Source: Planctomycetota bacterium (GTDB taxonomy: Bacteria > Planctomycetota > UBA1135 > UBA2386). Taken from it: a DNA stretch of 7,898 nucleotides. This document shows positions 1 through 7,469 of this stretch, one piece after another (the first letter of the stretch is position 1; every line of letters begins with the position of its first letter). Location: NCBI GenBank assembly GCA_003235605.1, contig QJVU01000038.1:1-7898 (forward strand), written 5' to 3'. The notes beneath the pieces are model-generated. The model saw only the letters and a program-made list of their open reading frames with translations. It made no database searches and was not told the origin of the DNA. The translations under genes and the position numbers were made by a program.

Positions 1-72
1 GCGCAGGGCGCGGTACGCCAACGAGACGAGCACGAACAGCAGAGCAGCGTGCGAGGCTTGTATCCGGTGCAT
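1..72 (-). CDS. Possible partial gene: hydrophobic N-terminus of an exported or membrane protein
   Basis: Reading leftward from an ATG at 72-70, 24 codons stay open to the window edge. They begin MHRIQASHAALLFVLVSLAY, a short polar start with one Arg followed by about 12 hydrophobic residues. That is what a signal peptide or first membrane helix looks like. A weak AAGG (85-88) lies 12 bases upstream of the ATG, and no strong ribosome binding site is present. If real, the gene is divergent from the CAP-domain gene starting at 248, and the two share the region between them as a promoter. The piece is too short to assign a family. The open frame is short enough to be chance, so the call rests only on the hydrophobic pattern and the divergent arrangement. 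Confidence 0.4.
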   Translation of the reverse strand, partial: MHRIQASHAALLFVLVSLAYRALR

Positions 73-112
73 TCCAGAACGGTACCTTGCGGCCGTCAGC
101 AACGGTAGGATC

Positions 113-133
113 GGGCCGGCGTCCAGGGCCGGC
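113..133. repeat. Tandem GGGCCGGC direct repeat in the intergenic region
   Basis: The octamer GGGCCGGC occurs at 113-120 and again at 126-133, a 13-base period. Each copy contains the palindrome GCCGGC. A second short repeat, GGTAGGAT, occurs at 104-111 and 179-186 in the same spacer. The spacer (73-247) shows no convincing -35/-10 pair and no RNA gene. The repeats could be a protein binding site or a small stem, or they may simply reflect the high GC content. Confidence 0.25.
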
Positions 134-247
134 GCAACGGACCGCGACCCCCTCGGTGGCGTCGAGCGGCGCACTCAGGGTAGGATGACAGCATCGGCAG
201 CGCCGGCACCAGCGCTGGTTCTGTTTTCCTCCTACCACCCCCAACCG

Positions 248-2779
248 ATGAAAACGTCCCCAAACCAGCCGTCTCCGGCGGGCCTCCGGTCGATCGCACG
301 GTCAATCGCCCTCGCGTTGAGCCTGACCCTGGCACCCGTGGCTGCCCAGGGCGACTCTTCATCGCCGTCTTCGTCTTCCCCAGAAGCGGCCGAAGCGCAG
401 TTGAACAAGGGCGCTGCCGGCATCCTGCTGGGATTCGCCAGCTTTGCCCGCAGCAAGAAGTTCGGTCCCATGGAGAAAGCCAGCTACGAGCTGATCCTCG
501 ACCAGTACGACCGGGACCATCCCCGCGCTCGCAGCGCCCTCGACTACAAGAAGGAGGGGGGCGAATGGAAGCTGGTTGCGCCCAAGGATCGCAGGTCGTG
601 GCTGGACAAGGCCAATCGCAAGGGCCGCTACCAGGTGCAACAGCGTTGGCGCGAAGTGTGCATCAAGCTGGGCGAGCGGCATCGCGCACTCGGTCTGCAG
701 CTGAAGAGCGATGGCCACCCGGACAAAGGCGCCGCCCAGCTACGGCGGGCCATTCTCTACAACCCGCTGGACAAGGAATCCCACGAGGCCCTGGGGCACA
801 AGCCCTACGAGAACAACGGGATCACCTACTACGGGACCGACTCCGAGGTCGCGTTCATGAAGCGGATGAAGGAGGTCGAGACCTTTGCCCTGACGCTGGC
901 CAAGAAGCGCTACGACCCGAAGCCGGTTACCAAGATTCCGGAGCCCCTGGCCAAGACCGGGCTCACGTTCGCCGGCGCCAGCACCGAGCACTTCACGGTC
1001 TTCGTGCGTGGTACGCAGGAGAACGCCGACGACGTCGTGCAGTGGGGCGAGCGCGCGCTGGACTTCCTCGAATTCTGCGTCGGCAACAACAACGATCGGG
1101 TCATAAAGCGGGCCAGGCGCTTGATGAAGAGCTGGAACTGGATCGGCATCCTCTGGACCAGTCTGGAAATGGAGCAGTTCAAGAAGCTGAACCCCGAGCT
1201 CCTTCGCGACCTGAAGGGCAAGTACACGAACATCAACTTCGAGAGCGGTGGGAAGTCATGCGAGGTGATCGCGATCAACATGCCATCCTACATGCACGAC
1301 CACCTGATCGCCCATGCCTGGCACTACGGCCTGGGCTCCCACTACCAGAACAACATCGGCCTGCTGGAGGGCACGCATCACGCCGCCACGTGGTTTCTGA
1401 AGTCCACCTGCTTCACGAAGTTCGGCGCCGAGCCGGAAGGCACCGTCTCCAGCGGCATGCGGGAGCTTCCCGAAGGCGCCAACTGGTGGCTGCGGGAGAT
1501 GCGCAATCAGGCTCTGGGGCGCACCGATGTGGCATTGAACGTCGTGCCTCGCACCCAACTCTACGACTTCAAGCCCGACGTGCGGCTGAAGACCTGGAGC
1601 TTCATGACCTGGGTCATGGCGCGCTTTCCGAACAAGTGGCTCGACTTCGTGCAGGCCTGCCCGAACAAGCCGATCCCGTTCCCTTCGAAGGTCGACGAGC
1701 TCGGAGGTCAGATCTTCGAGATGCCGCTGAACGACGTGGAGGAACAGTGGCGCGAATGGGCCAGCGGCCGCAGCGTCACCGCCGCCGCCACCGGCTACGG
1801 GCCGCCTCTGTTGCCGGAGTTCCCCAACAAGGATGAGCTCATGGGCCTCGACCGCCTCAACGAGGTGCGGCGGGCGGTCACCTGCTGGAGGGCCGAGGCC
1901 GGCCCGAAGGAGGAATCCAAGAAGGCCGGCACATCCTCGACCCCTGCCGTGCCGGACAAGCAGTGGAACAAGTGCATGCCCGAGTGTGAGCTGGACTCGG
2001 AGGCCACGGCTGCATGCAAGGACCACGCGCGGTTCTTCGGCAAGCACGAGGAGCACTGGAAGTGGCCCGAGGCCCACGAGGAGGACCCAGCCAAGGAAGG
2101 CTTCACCCCGCGGGGCATGCGCGCCGGGCTGCGCTCGGTGATCATCTGGAGCAACGGATCCCTGGACGCCAAGCGTTCCATCGATGGCTGGATCGGGACC
2201 GTCTACCACCGCTTCCCGCTGCTCGAGTACAACGTCAAGCGTTTTGGCCTTGCCTATGACGGGTCGGGGAAGTGCGAGGTGGTGGTCCTCGACATGGGCT
2301 CGCTGCAGGAGCCGCGCGACCCGGTCCTCGAGCGCAACTGCGCTTTTGCCGCCTGGCCAGCGGATGGCATGACGAACGTGCCGCGGCAGTTCGCCTTCAC
2401 CGAGCACCCAAACCCTCTGGAAGACGTCGGGCTGGGCTTCGAAAACCAGAAGGAGACCGGCTATCCGGTCAGCCTGCAGTTCACGCGGCTCGTCCAGCAG
2501 AACATCGGCGGCGCAACCATGAAGCTCTACGAGGCGAAGAAGCGCGGCAAGAAGTTCGACAAGGGCCAGGAGGTGCCGTGCTGGCTCCACACCCCGGACA
2601 AGCCGCTGCTGAAACGTCTCGTGATGCGGAATGTCGTGTTCGTGATCCCGAAGGCGATTCTCAAGAAGACCACGCTGTACCTGGCGTCGGTCTCGGTGCA
2701 GTTCGGCGGCGGGCAGCGCACGTACGAATGGACCTTCACGACCGGGACCCAGATGCAGGGATTGGGTCGCTTGAAGTAG
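248..2779 (+). CDS. Exported protein with TPR-like region, degenerate peptidase-MA-like domain, CAP domain and Ig-like C-terminus
   Basis: This is an 843-residue predicted extracytoplasmic protein of unknown specific role. Residues 1-33 form a signal peptide (Arg14 and Arg18, then hydrophobic 20-33, likely cut after VAA). Residues 35-245 are helical and TPR-like, with two similar ALxxK...G segments near 97 and 181. Residues 245-505 resemble the extracellular gluzincin/peptidase-MA (DUF1570-like) fold: a TEHFTVFV opening, HLIAH at 352-356, LLEG at 372-375 and a WREWA end. The catalytic Glu of HExxH is Leu here, so peptidase activity is doubtful. Residues 532-685 match a planctomycete-type CAP (SCP/PR-1) domain: LNEVRRAV, ACKDHARFF, AHEEDP, GFTPRGMRAG, IDGWIGTVYHRFPLL and VVVLDMG, with candidate cavity residues His600/603, Glu601/602 and His654. 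Residues 738-833 resemble an Ig-like sandwich ending WTFTTG. I chose ATG 248 because it gives a normal signal peptide. The in-frame ATG at 185 would add 21 residues ahead of it. Neither start has a well-spaced ribosome binding site. The CAP call is firm and the middle domain is tentative. Confidence 0.85.
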   Translation: MKTSPNQPSPAGLRSIARSIALALSLTLAPVAAQGDSSSPSSSSPEAAEAQLNKGAAGILLGFASFARSKKFGPMEKASYELILDQYDRDHPRARSALDYKKEGGEWKLVAPKDRRSWLDKANRKGRYQVQQRWREVCIKLGERHRALGLQLKSDGHPDKGAAQLRRAILYNPLDKESHEALGHKPYENNGITYYGTDSEVAFMKRMKEVETFALTLAKKRYDPKPVTKIPEPLAKTGLTFAGASTEHFTVFVRGTQENADDVVQWGERALDFLEFCVGNNNDRVIKRARRLMKSWNWIGILWTSLEMEQFKKLNPELLRDLKGKYTNINFESGGKSCEVIAINMPSYMHDHLIAHAWHYGLGSHYQNNIGLLEGTHHAATWFLKSTCFTKFGAEPEGTVSSGMRELPEGANWWLREMRNQALGRTDVALNVVPRTQLYDFKPDVRLKTWSFMTWVMARFPNKWLDFVQACPNKPIPFPSKVDELGGQIFEMPLNDVEEQWREWASGRSVTAAATGYGPPLLPEFPNKDELMGLDRLNEVRRAVTCWRAEAGPKEESKKAGTSSTPAVPDKQWNKCMPECELDSEATAACKDHARFFGKHEEHWKWPEAHEEDPAKEGFTPRGMRAGLRSVIIWSNGSLDAKRSIDGWIGTVYHRFPLLEYNVKRFGLAYDGSGKCEVVVLDMGSLQEPRDPVLERNCAFAAWPADGMTNVPRQFAFTEHPNPLEDVGLGFENQKETGYPVSLQFTRLVQQNIGGATMKLYEAKKRGKKFDKGQEVPCWLHTPDKPLLKRLVMRNVVFVIPKAILKKTTLYLASVSVQFGGGQRTYEWTFTTGTQMQGLGRLK

Positions 2780-2784
2780 GTAGG

Positions 2785-2802
2785 GGGCCGGTGAACCGGC
2801 CC
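2785..2802. terminator. GC-rich hairpin just after the CAP-protein gene
   Basis: A perfect 7-bp stem, GGGCCGG with CCGGCCC, closes a TGAA loop; counting the next T-A pair gives 8 bp. It starts 6 bases after the stop codon at 2777-2779. No T-run follows on either strand, so it is not a textbook intrinsic terminator. Its place between two convergent genes suits a transcript-end structure for either direction. Confidence 0.5.
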
Positions 2803-2805
2803 GAT

Positions 2806-2829
2806 GGGATCGACCAGGAGGGAGATCCC
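2806..2829. repeat. Second inverted repeat in the convergent gap
   Basis: GGGATC (2806-2811) pairs with GATCCC (2824-2829) across a 12-base purine-rich loop. It lies directly next to the 2785-2802 hairpin, so the 84-bp gap between the two convergent stop codons carries two possible stems. It may help end the leftward kinase transcript, but no T-run follows it. The stem is short and could be chance. Confidence 0.3.
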
Positions 2830-2863
2830 GAATCACGTCGTCTTCGTCGTGCGTTGACGTCGG

Positions 2864-5800
2864 TCACCGGACCCGCGGGGCACCACCGAGCTCTTCGAGG
2901 CGGGCACGACGGCGGTTCCAGGTTTCGGCATCGAAGCCGCGGAGCTTGTTGTCGGCGTCCAGCTCGAGGCCGGTGCGGACCTGGACCCAGAGCTTGATGC
3001 GCTCGAGGTCGTCTTCGAGGGGGGCGATGGTGGGATTCCAGATGCGGACGGTTCCGGTGCTGGTGCCGGTGCGGACCTCCGTGTCGCTGGTGAACGCAAC
3101 CATGCGGATTCCGGCTTCGTGACGCAGCGCAGGCCCGATCGCCTTGGCGGTGGCGACGTCCCATATCTGCGCGACGCGCTCGCCCGTCACGACCGCTCGC
3201 CCGTCCGGGCTGAAGCCGACCGCGGCGGGATACCAGACCGGCCCGCCAAGCGGCATGGGGTCCGAGACCGGCTTGCCGGTTGCCGCATCCCAGACGCGCG
3301 CGGTGTTGTCGTGGCTTCCGGTCACGATCCACTTCCCGTCCCGGCTGAAGGCGACGGCGGCGACGGTGCTCAGGTGCCCGGCCAGGCACAACTGCTGGGT
3401 TCCAGTCGCGGTGTCGAACAACCGCAGCAGCCGGTCGGTGCCCCCCACTGCGAAGCGCGCTCCGTCCCCGCTGAAGCGAACCGACCAGACGCGGCAGCTC
3501 ATCTTCAATCCTGGGAGCCTGCTGCCGTCGCGTGCATCGCGGATCTGGACCACACCGGAGAAATCGCCGGTGAGGGTGTATCGCCCGTCCTGGCTCAGGT
3601 CCGAGGGCAGAACGAGGCTGTTGTGTTCGATGGGCGGGATCACGGGCTCTCCGGTCGCCATGTCGATCAGCCAACCCTTCTGGTCCGCACCGCTGACCAA
3701 CAGCCGCAAGCCGTCCGGCTGGGCGGTGGCGGACCAGATCCCTCCGCCGTGAGCAAACCGGCAGACCGGTTCGGCGGTCGCGGTGTCCCGGACGACCATG
3801 GTCTTCTTGTCCGCCTTGGCGACGACGTAGAGCCCGTTGGGCGTGTAGACGGCTACTTGGTCGCCGCTTGTGGGGTGCTCGACGATCCGCACGGACTGGC
3901 CGACCGCGGGACGCCACACCCGCGCTGCCCCATCATCGCAGGCCGTTACGACGAGCGATCCCTCGCGGTTGAAGACCGCGGTCTCGACCGGCGCCTCGTG
4001 TTCGAAGGGCGGCCCCACTGCGGCCCGCGTCTCGAGATCCCAGATCCGGGCTGTGCCGTCGAAGCTGGCGCTCACCGCCCGCTTGCCATGGGGTCCGACG
4101 CGCAGGCGGTGGATCCCTCCCGAGTGCCGGCATTCTGTGTGGACGAAGTCCCCTGCCCCCACGCTCAGGGTCACGACCCCCTTCGCCTCGGAGACGGCCT
4201 TGGCCAGGTTCCAGATGTAGACGTTGCCCGCCGCGTCGCCGGTCACCACGAGCTCGTCGTTCGCTCCGCCGAAGTCCGCCGTCGGCACCCTGGCGCCGTG
4301 CTGCAGGACCGCCAACAGCCGGCGCGAATCGAAGTTCCAGAGGCGAACGTTCTTGTCGTGACAGGCGGTAAGGATGCGCGTGCCGTCGGCGCTGACGGCC
4401 ACGTCGTGCACCAGGTCGCCCTGGTTTTCCAGGGCGCCGACTTCCCGACCGGTCTCGACGTCCCAGATGCGCACGTCCCCCGAGCCATCGCTGGTGATCA
4501 CCTGCCGGTCGTGCGGCGGGCGGAAGGCCGCCCCCGGGACCAGACCCGCGCGCAGCTGGAACTTGTGGACCAGCTCTCCGGTCTCGACATTCCACAAGAA
4601 CGCGGTGGAACCGTAGTCCGACGACAGGAGCAGCGAGCCGTCGGAGCTGAACACGACCTCGTGGCCATCGCCGCTGAGTTGCAGCGGCTTGCCGATGGGG
4701 CGGCAGCTCTTCAGGTCCCAGATCTGCGCGGTGTCATCGTTGCTGGCGGTCGCCAGCAGCTCACCGCGCGGGCCGAAGGCCGCGCCGATGACGGGCTCGT
4801 CGTGCGGGACGACCGCCTGGAGCGCCTGCAGCTCGCGGCGCCACGCGTTCAGGTTCGCCAGGATCAGGCGGCGGTGCGCCAGATCGTCGGACGGGCAGAG
4901 ATCCAGAGAGCGCGTGAGCCAGAGCATGCCGTGGGCGACGTGGCCCTCGCCGCACAGTGCAAGCCCCCTGTCCAAGGCCATCCGGAAGTTCGTGTGTCGC
5001 TCGGCATTCCGCGCGTCGACGACCTTGCTCAAGCCGAAGCTCGTCCCCGCGAGTCCGATGAGGAGCGCGACCAGGAGCACCACGGCCGCAAGAACCGGCC
5101 CCCGATGTCGGCGCGCGAACTTGCGCATCCGGTAGGCGGCAGACGGCGGGCAGGCGAGGACCGCCTCCCCGTGCAGGTAGCGCTCGAGGTCGGCAGCAAG
5201 GGCGCTGGCGCTCTCGTAGCGACGGCTCCGCTCCTTGTCGAGGGCCCGCATCACGATCCAATCCAGCTCATGACGCATGAGCCGGCTCAGCTTCTGGAGA
5301 TCCGAGCGGCGCGATGTCGACACCGTGATGGCGGTCTGACCGAGGGTGCTGAGGCGTGTGCTCGGCTTTGGCGGCTCCTCCTCCCGGATGATCCGGAGCA
5401 TCTCCGCGAAACCTGCAGTCCGGAGCCGTTCCTTGGCGAACGGCGTCGTGCCGGTGAGCAACTCGTAGAGCAACACACCAAGAGAGTAGATGTCGCTACG
5501 GGTATCGATGTCGAGCTGGTTCAGCTTCGCCTGCTCCGGGCTCATGTACTCGAGCGTCCCCACGATCTGGCCGAACTGGGTGAACAGTGTCTTCTCGGTG
5601 AGACTCTGAGCGATCGCCTTGGCCACGCCAAAGTCGATGATCTTTGGAACCACCTCGTGGTCGTATTCCGCGATAAGGATGTTCGCCGGTTTCAGGTCCC
5701 GATGGATGATGCCCTTCTGGTGAGCGTGATGAACAGCGTGACACACGGGGGTGAAGAGCTCCAGACGCTGTGCCAGGTCGAGTCGATGCTCGTCACAGTA

Positions 5801-6328
5801 CGTCGTGATCCGAACCCCGCGAACCAGCTCCATGACGAAGTAGGGTCGCCCGGATTCGGTAGCACCCGCATCGAGGACCTTTGCGACGTTGGGATGCTCC
5901 ATGAGCGCCAACGCCTGCCGTTCCGCCTCGAAGCGGGCGATGACTTCGTTGGTGTCCATGCCCGGCTTGATGATCTTCAGCGCCACGCGCCGCTTCACCG
6001 GGTCGGTCTGTTCTGCCATGTAGACGGTCCCCATGCCCCCCTCGCCGATGACCTGCAGCAGCTTGTAGGGCCCGATCCGGGATCCGGGCTGTTCGGCGCC
6101 GGCACCATCCGCGACCTCTGGATCCGGCTCGCGCATGAAGTCACCGGCGCTGTCGTGTGCCCCGAGGAGCTTCTCCACACGCTGCCGCAGGTCCAGATCC
6201 TGACCACACGTGCGGTCGAGATAGCGTGCACGTTCGCTCTCGGACTCGAGGTCCGAGGCCACGCAGAAGATCGAATCGATCCTCTGCTCGAGGTTTTTCT
6301 TTTCCCGGCCGTCGAGGTCTTTGCGCAT
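2864..6328 (-). CDS. Transmembrane Ser/Thr protein kinase with WD40 repeats (planctomycete type)
   Basis: This is a 1154-residue eukaryotic-like kinase. Residues 15-65 are the helical leader usual in planctomycete kinases (ERARYLDRTCG, LRQRVEKLLGAH). The kinase domain spans about 86-386 and looks catalytically complete: glycine loop GEGGMGTVY 95-103, Lys118 in VALKI, likely Glu136 of helix C, HRDLKPAN 209-216 with Asp211 and Asn216, DFG 232-234, and SPE 263-265 in place of APE. The basic stretch RMRKFARRHRG precedes one membrane helix (about 411-430), which places the kinase in the cytoplasm and the C-terminal half outside. Residues 449-500 form a helical linker. Fourteen WD40-type repeats follow, from about 506 to 1100, with their Trp or equivalent at an almost constant 42-residue step, enough for two seven-bladed propellers. 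Residues 1101-1154 are the tail common in this family (LWVQVRTGLELD, RRARLEELGG). The start is fixed by AGGAG seven bases upstream. The gene follows the secreted-protein gene after 52 bp and is probably cotranscribed with it. The kinase substrate and the propeller ligand are unknown. Confidence 0.95.
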   Translation of the reverse strand: MRKDLDGREKKNLEQRIDSIFCVASDLESESERARYLDRTCGQDLDLRQRVEKLLGAHDSAGDFMREPDPEVADGAGAEQPGSRIGPYKLLQVIGEGGMGTVYMAEQTDPVKRRVALKIIKPGMDTNEVIARFEAERQALALMEHPNVAKVLDAGATESGRPYFVMELVRGVRITTYCDEHRLDLAQRLELFTPVCHAVHHAHQKGIIHRDLKPANILIAEYDHEVVPKIIDFGVAKAIAQSLTEKTLFTQFGQIVGTLEYMSPEQAKLNQLDIDTRSDIYSLGVLLYELLTGTTPFAKERLRTAGFAEMLRIIREEEPPKPSTRLSTLGQTAITVSTSRRSDLQKLSRLMRHELDWIVMRALDKERSRRYESASALAADLERYLHGEAVLACPPSAAYRMRKFARRHRGPVLAAVVLLVALLIGLAGTSFGLSKVVDARNAERHTNFRMALDRGLALCGEGHVAHGMLWLTRSLDLCPSDDLAHRRLILANLNAWRRELQALQAVVPHDEPVIGAAFGPRGELLATASNDDTAQIWDLKSCRPIGKPLQLSGDGHEVVFSSDGSLLLSSDYGSTAFLWNVETGELVHKFQLRAGLVPGAAFRPPHDRQVITSDGSGDVRIWDVETGREVGALENQGDLVHDVAVSADGTRILTACHDKNVRLWNFDSRRLLAVLQHGARVPTADFGGANDELVVTGDAAGNVYIWNLAKAVSEAKGVVTLSVGAGDFVHTECRHSGGIHRLRVGPHGKRAVSASFDGTARIWDLETRAAVGPPFEHEAPVETAVFNREGSLVVTACDDGAARVWRPAVGQSVRIVEHPTSGDQVAVYTPNGLYVVAKADKKTMVVRDTATAEPVCRFAHGGGIWSATAQPDGLRLLVSGADQKGWLIDMATGEPVIPPIEHNSLVLPSDLSQDGRYTLTGDFSGVVQIRDARDGSRLPGLKMSCRVWSVRFSGDGARFAVGGTDRLLRLFDTATGTQQLCLAGHLSTVAAVAFSRDGKWIVTGSHDNTARVWDAATGKPVSDPMPLGGPVWYPAAVGFSPDGRAVVTGERVAQIWDVATAKAIGPALRHEAGIRMVAFTSDTEVRTGTSTGTVRIWNPTIAPLEDDLERIKLWVQVRTGLELDADNKLRGFDAETWNRRRARLEELGGAPRVR

Positions 6329-6335
6329 GGTCCAG

Positions 6336-6340
6336 CTCCT
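6336..6340 (-). promoter_or_regulatory. Ribosome binding site of the kinase gene
   Basis: AGGAG on the minus strand lies 7 bases before the ATG at 6328-6326. It decides the start of the kinase and shows that the gene has its own translation signal within the 52-bp spacer after the secreted-protein gene. Confidence 0.75.
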
Positions 6341-6380
6341 GCAAACCCTATTCTTGCGGATCTGCCGAACCCGGTCGAGC

Positions 6381-7421
6381 CTAGTCGCCCAGGAGGATCT
6401 TGGCGTAGTTGGACGACGTCATGCCCAGCGCGTTGGCTTTCGGGTCCAGGTTCCACCAGTGGGCATAGGCCCGGGGTGCGTTGCGGCGTGCGGGAACCGT
6501 GAGATCGAGAATCGCGTTGCCGGTGGACCGGTCCGTAGAGGTTGCCGCAAACGCCAGCCAGTCGTTCCAAATGAAGCAGCCGCGGGCGCCAAGGGGGCCA
6601 GCATCGATTGGGAACGTGCCGAGGGCCGACCTGGTGTCCGTGCCACCCACCACCAGGACCACAGGTGTGTCCGGACTGCCGCCGGTCAACGAGATCGATA
6701 TCGGTTTGCCCTGCTTCGGATAGGTGTTGGCGCTGATGGCCAGCGTGGTCTTGCTCGAGCTGGTGCAGCCCTGCTCCGTCACCACGAAGTGGCCGTTGTG
6801 GCAGACCAGCCCCATCTTCGCGCCCCCGCTGCCCACCGTGGGTTGCGTGCTCTGGGATTGGGTCCAGTTGTGGTAGAAAGCGCGCTGGACACTCGTCGTG
6901 ACCGCCTGGATGCTGCGGGTGGTCGAGGTGAACGCGGCATCGAACTTCCACAGGATGAACTCGACACACAGGTTGCCTTGGGTCGAGGTCGGCGTGTGGA
7001 GATACGGTTTCGGGAGGCCCATCCCGCGCCACACGCTCTTTTCGAAGGTCACCCGCATCGGGCCACGGTAGACGGTTGTGGGATTGGGGTTGTTCTTGCC
7101 CCAGTCGGTCGTCGGCGTGGCCAGGGCCGTAGCACCCATTCGGATCTCGATGTCCTCGTAGACCGCTGTCTGGATCGACGGGTCCATGCGCGTCGAAGGG
7201 GCAACCAGGATATCGTTCACGAGGCATGGCTGGCTCTTGAACAACGCCGCAGGGAAGATCGTCTGGTAGCGCAGGGTCTCACGGCTCCATGGGAACTGAT
7301 TGGTTCCCCCGGAAGCCGCATCGCCGTCGGACAGGAAGATCTTGTTGGGCGGGAGCTGAGCCTGCAGGTCGGCACCCACGAAGATTGCGACGAGGAGCGT
7401 GGCAGAAGGCAGCTTAGGCAT
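6381..7421 (-). CDS. Secreted two-domain protein of unknown function, planctomycete type
   Basis: This is a 346-residue predicted exported protein. Residues 1-21 form a signal peptide (MPK, hydrophobic 8-17, likely cut after LQA). Residues 41-215 resemble the beta-rich N-terminal domain of planctomycete and PEP-CTERM-associated extracellular proteins: LRYQTIFPAALF, YEDIEIRMG, TTVYRGPMRVTF and QGNLCVEFILW. Residues 237-346 resemble the C-terminal sandwich frequent in secreted planctomycete proteins: PVVLVVGGTDT, GPLGARGCF, and an ending like WWNLDPKANALGMTSSN. Cysteines at 66, 152, 207, 219 and 282 could form disulfides. No catalytic motif and no C-terminal sorting signal are visible. A longer in-frame start at 7535 would place 38 non-signal residues ahead of the signal peptide. 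ATG 7421 has AAGGAG ten bases upstream and is preferred. The gene lies between an ECF sigma gene and a Ser/Thr kinase gene on the same strand, which suggests a link to that signalling pair or control by the sigma factor. Its role is unknown. Confidence 0.85.
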   Translation of the reverse strand: MPKLPSATLLVAIFVGADLQAQLPPNKIFLSDGDAASGGTNQFPWSRETLRYQTIFPAALFKSQPCLVNDILVAPSTRMDPSIQTAVYEDIEIRMGATALATPTTDWGKNNPNPTTVYRGPMRVTFEKSVWRGMGLPKPYLHTPTSTQGNLCVEFILWKFDAAFTSTTRSIQAVTTSVQRAFYHNWTQSQSTQPTVGSGGAKMGLVCHNGHFVVTEQGCTSSSKTTLAISANTYPKQGKPISISLTGGSPDTPVVLVVGGTDTRSALGTFPIDAGPLGARGCFIWNDWLAFAATSTDRSTGNAILDLTVPARRNAPRAYAHWWNLDPKANALGMTSSNYAKILLGD

Positions 7422-7431
7422 GGCGACGTAT

Positions 7432-7437
7432 CTCCTT
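7432..7437 (-). promoter_or_regulatory. Ribosome binding site of the secreted-protein gene
   Basis: AAGGAG on the minus strand lies 10 bases before the ATG at 7421-7419. It favours this start over the upstream in-frame ATG at 7535. Confidence 0.7.
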
Positions 7438-7445
7438 GAGGTGAT

Positions 7446-7469
7446 GGGGACACTGTGAAGACCGTCCCC
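7446..7469. repeat. Inverted repeat in the leader of the secreted-protein gene
   Basis: GGGGAC (7446-7451) pairs with GTCCCC (7464-7469) across a 12-base loop, ending 24 bases before the ATG. The same 152-bp spacer (7422-7573) also holds a 5-bp stem GGCTC/GAGCC at 7529-7541 and a purine-rich run on the plus strand at 7544-7557. These may be leader RNA structure or an operator. No clear promoter is seen in the spacer. Confidence 0.25.

Noticed and set aside
185..247. Upstream ATG at 185 as the start of the CAP-protein gene
   Set aside because: It would put 21 residues ahead of a normal signal peptide, and its purine-rich AGGGTAGG directly abuts the ATG with no spacer. It cannot be fully excluded.
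1256..2836. A minus-strand open frame of 526 codons opposite the CAP-protein gene
   Set aside because: It has the same codon-register effect, and its His-, Arg- and Leu-rich product looks like a reversed reading of the real gene.
3119..6502. A plus-strand open frame of 1127 codons opposite almost the whole kinase gene
   Set aside because: Its triplets are in exact register with the kinase codons. Stops would appear only where the kinase uses TTA, CTA or TCA, which are rare at this GC content. The kinase is a clear family member, while the antisense product shows no recognisable domain.
5995..7227. A minus-strand open frame of 410 codons across the secreted-protein and kinase gene boundary
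   Set aside because: It is a shifted frame over two well-supported genes. Its composition is Arg, Pro, Ser and Gly rich with no domain, as expected for an out-of-frame reading of GC-rich DNA.
6321..7439. A plus-strand open frame of 372 codons opposite the secreted-protein gene
   Set aside because: It is again in register with the real codons. The minus-strand frame has a signal peptide, a ribosome binding site and recognisable domains, and this frame has none.
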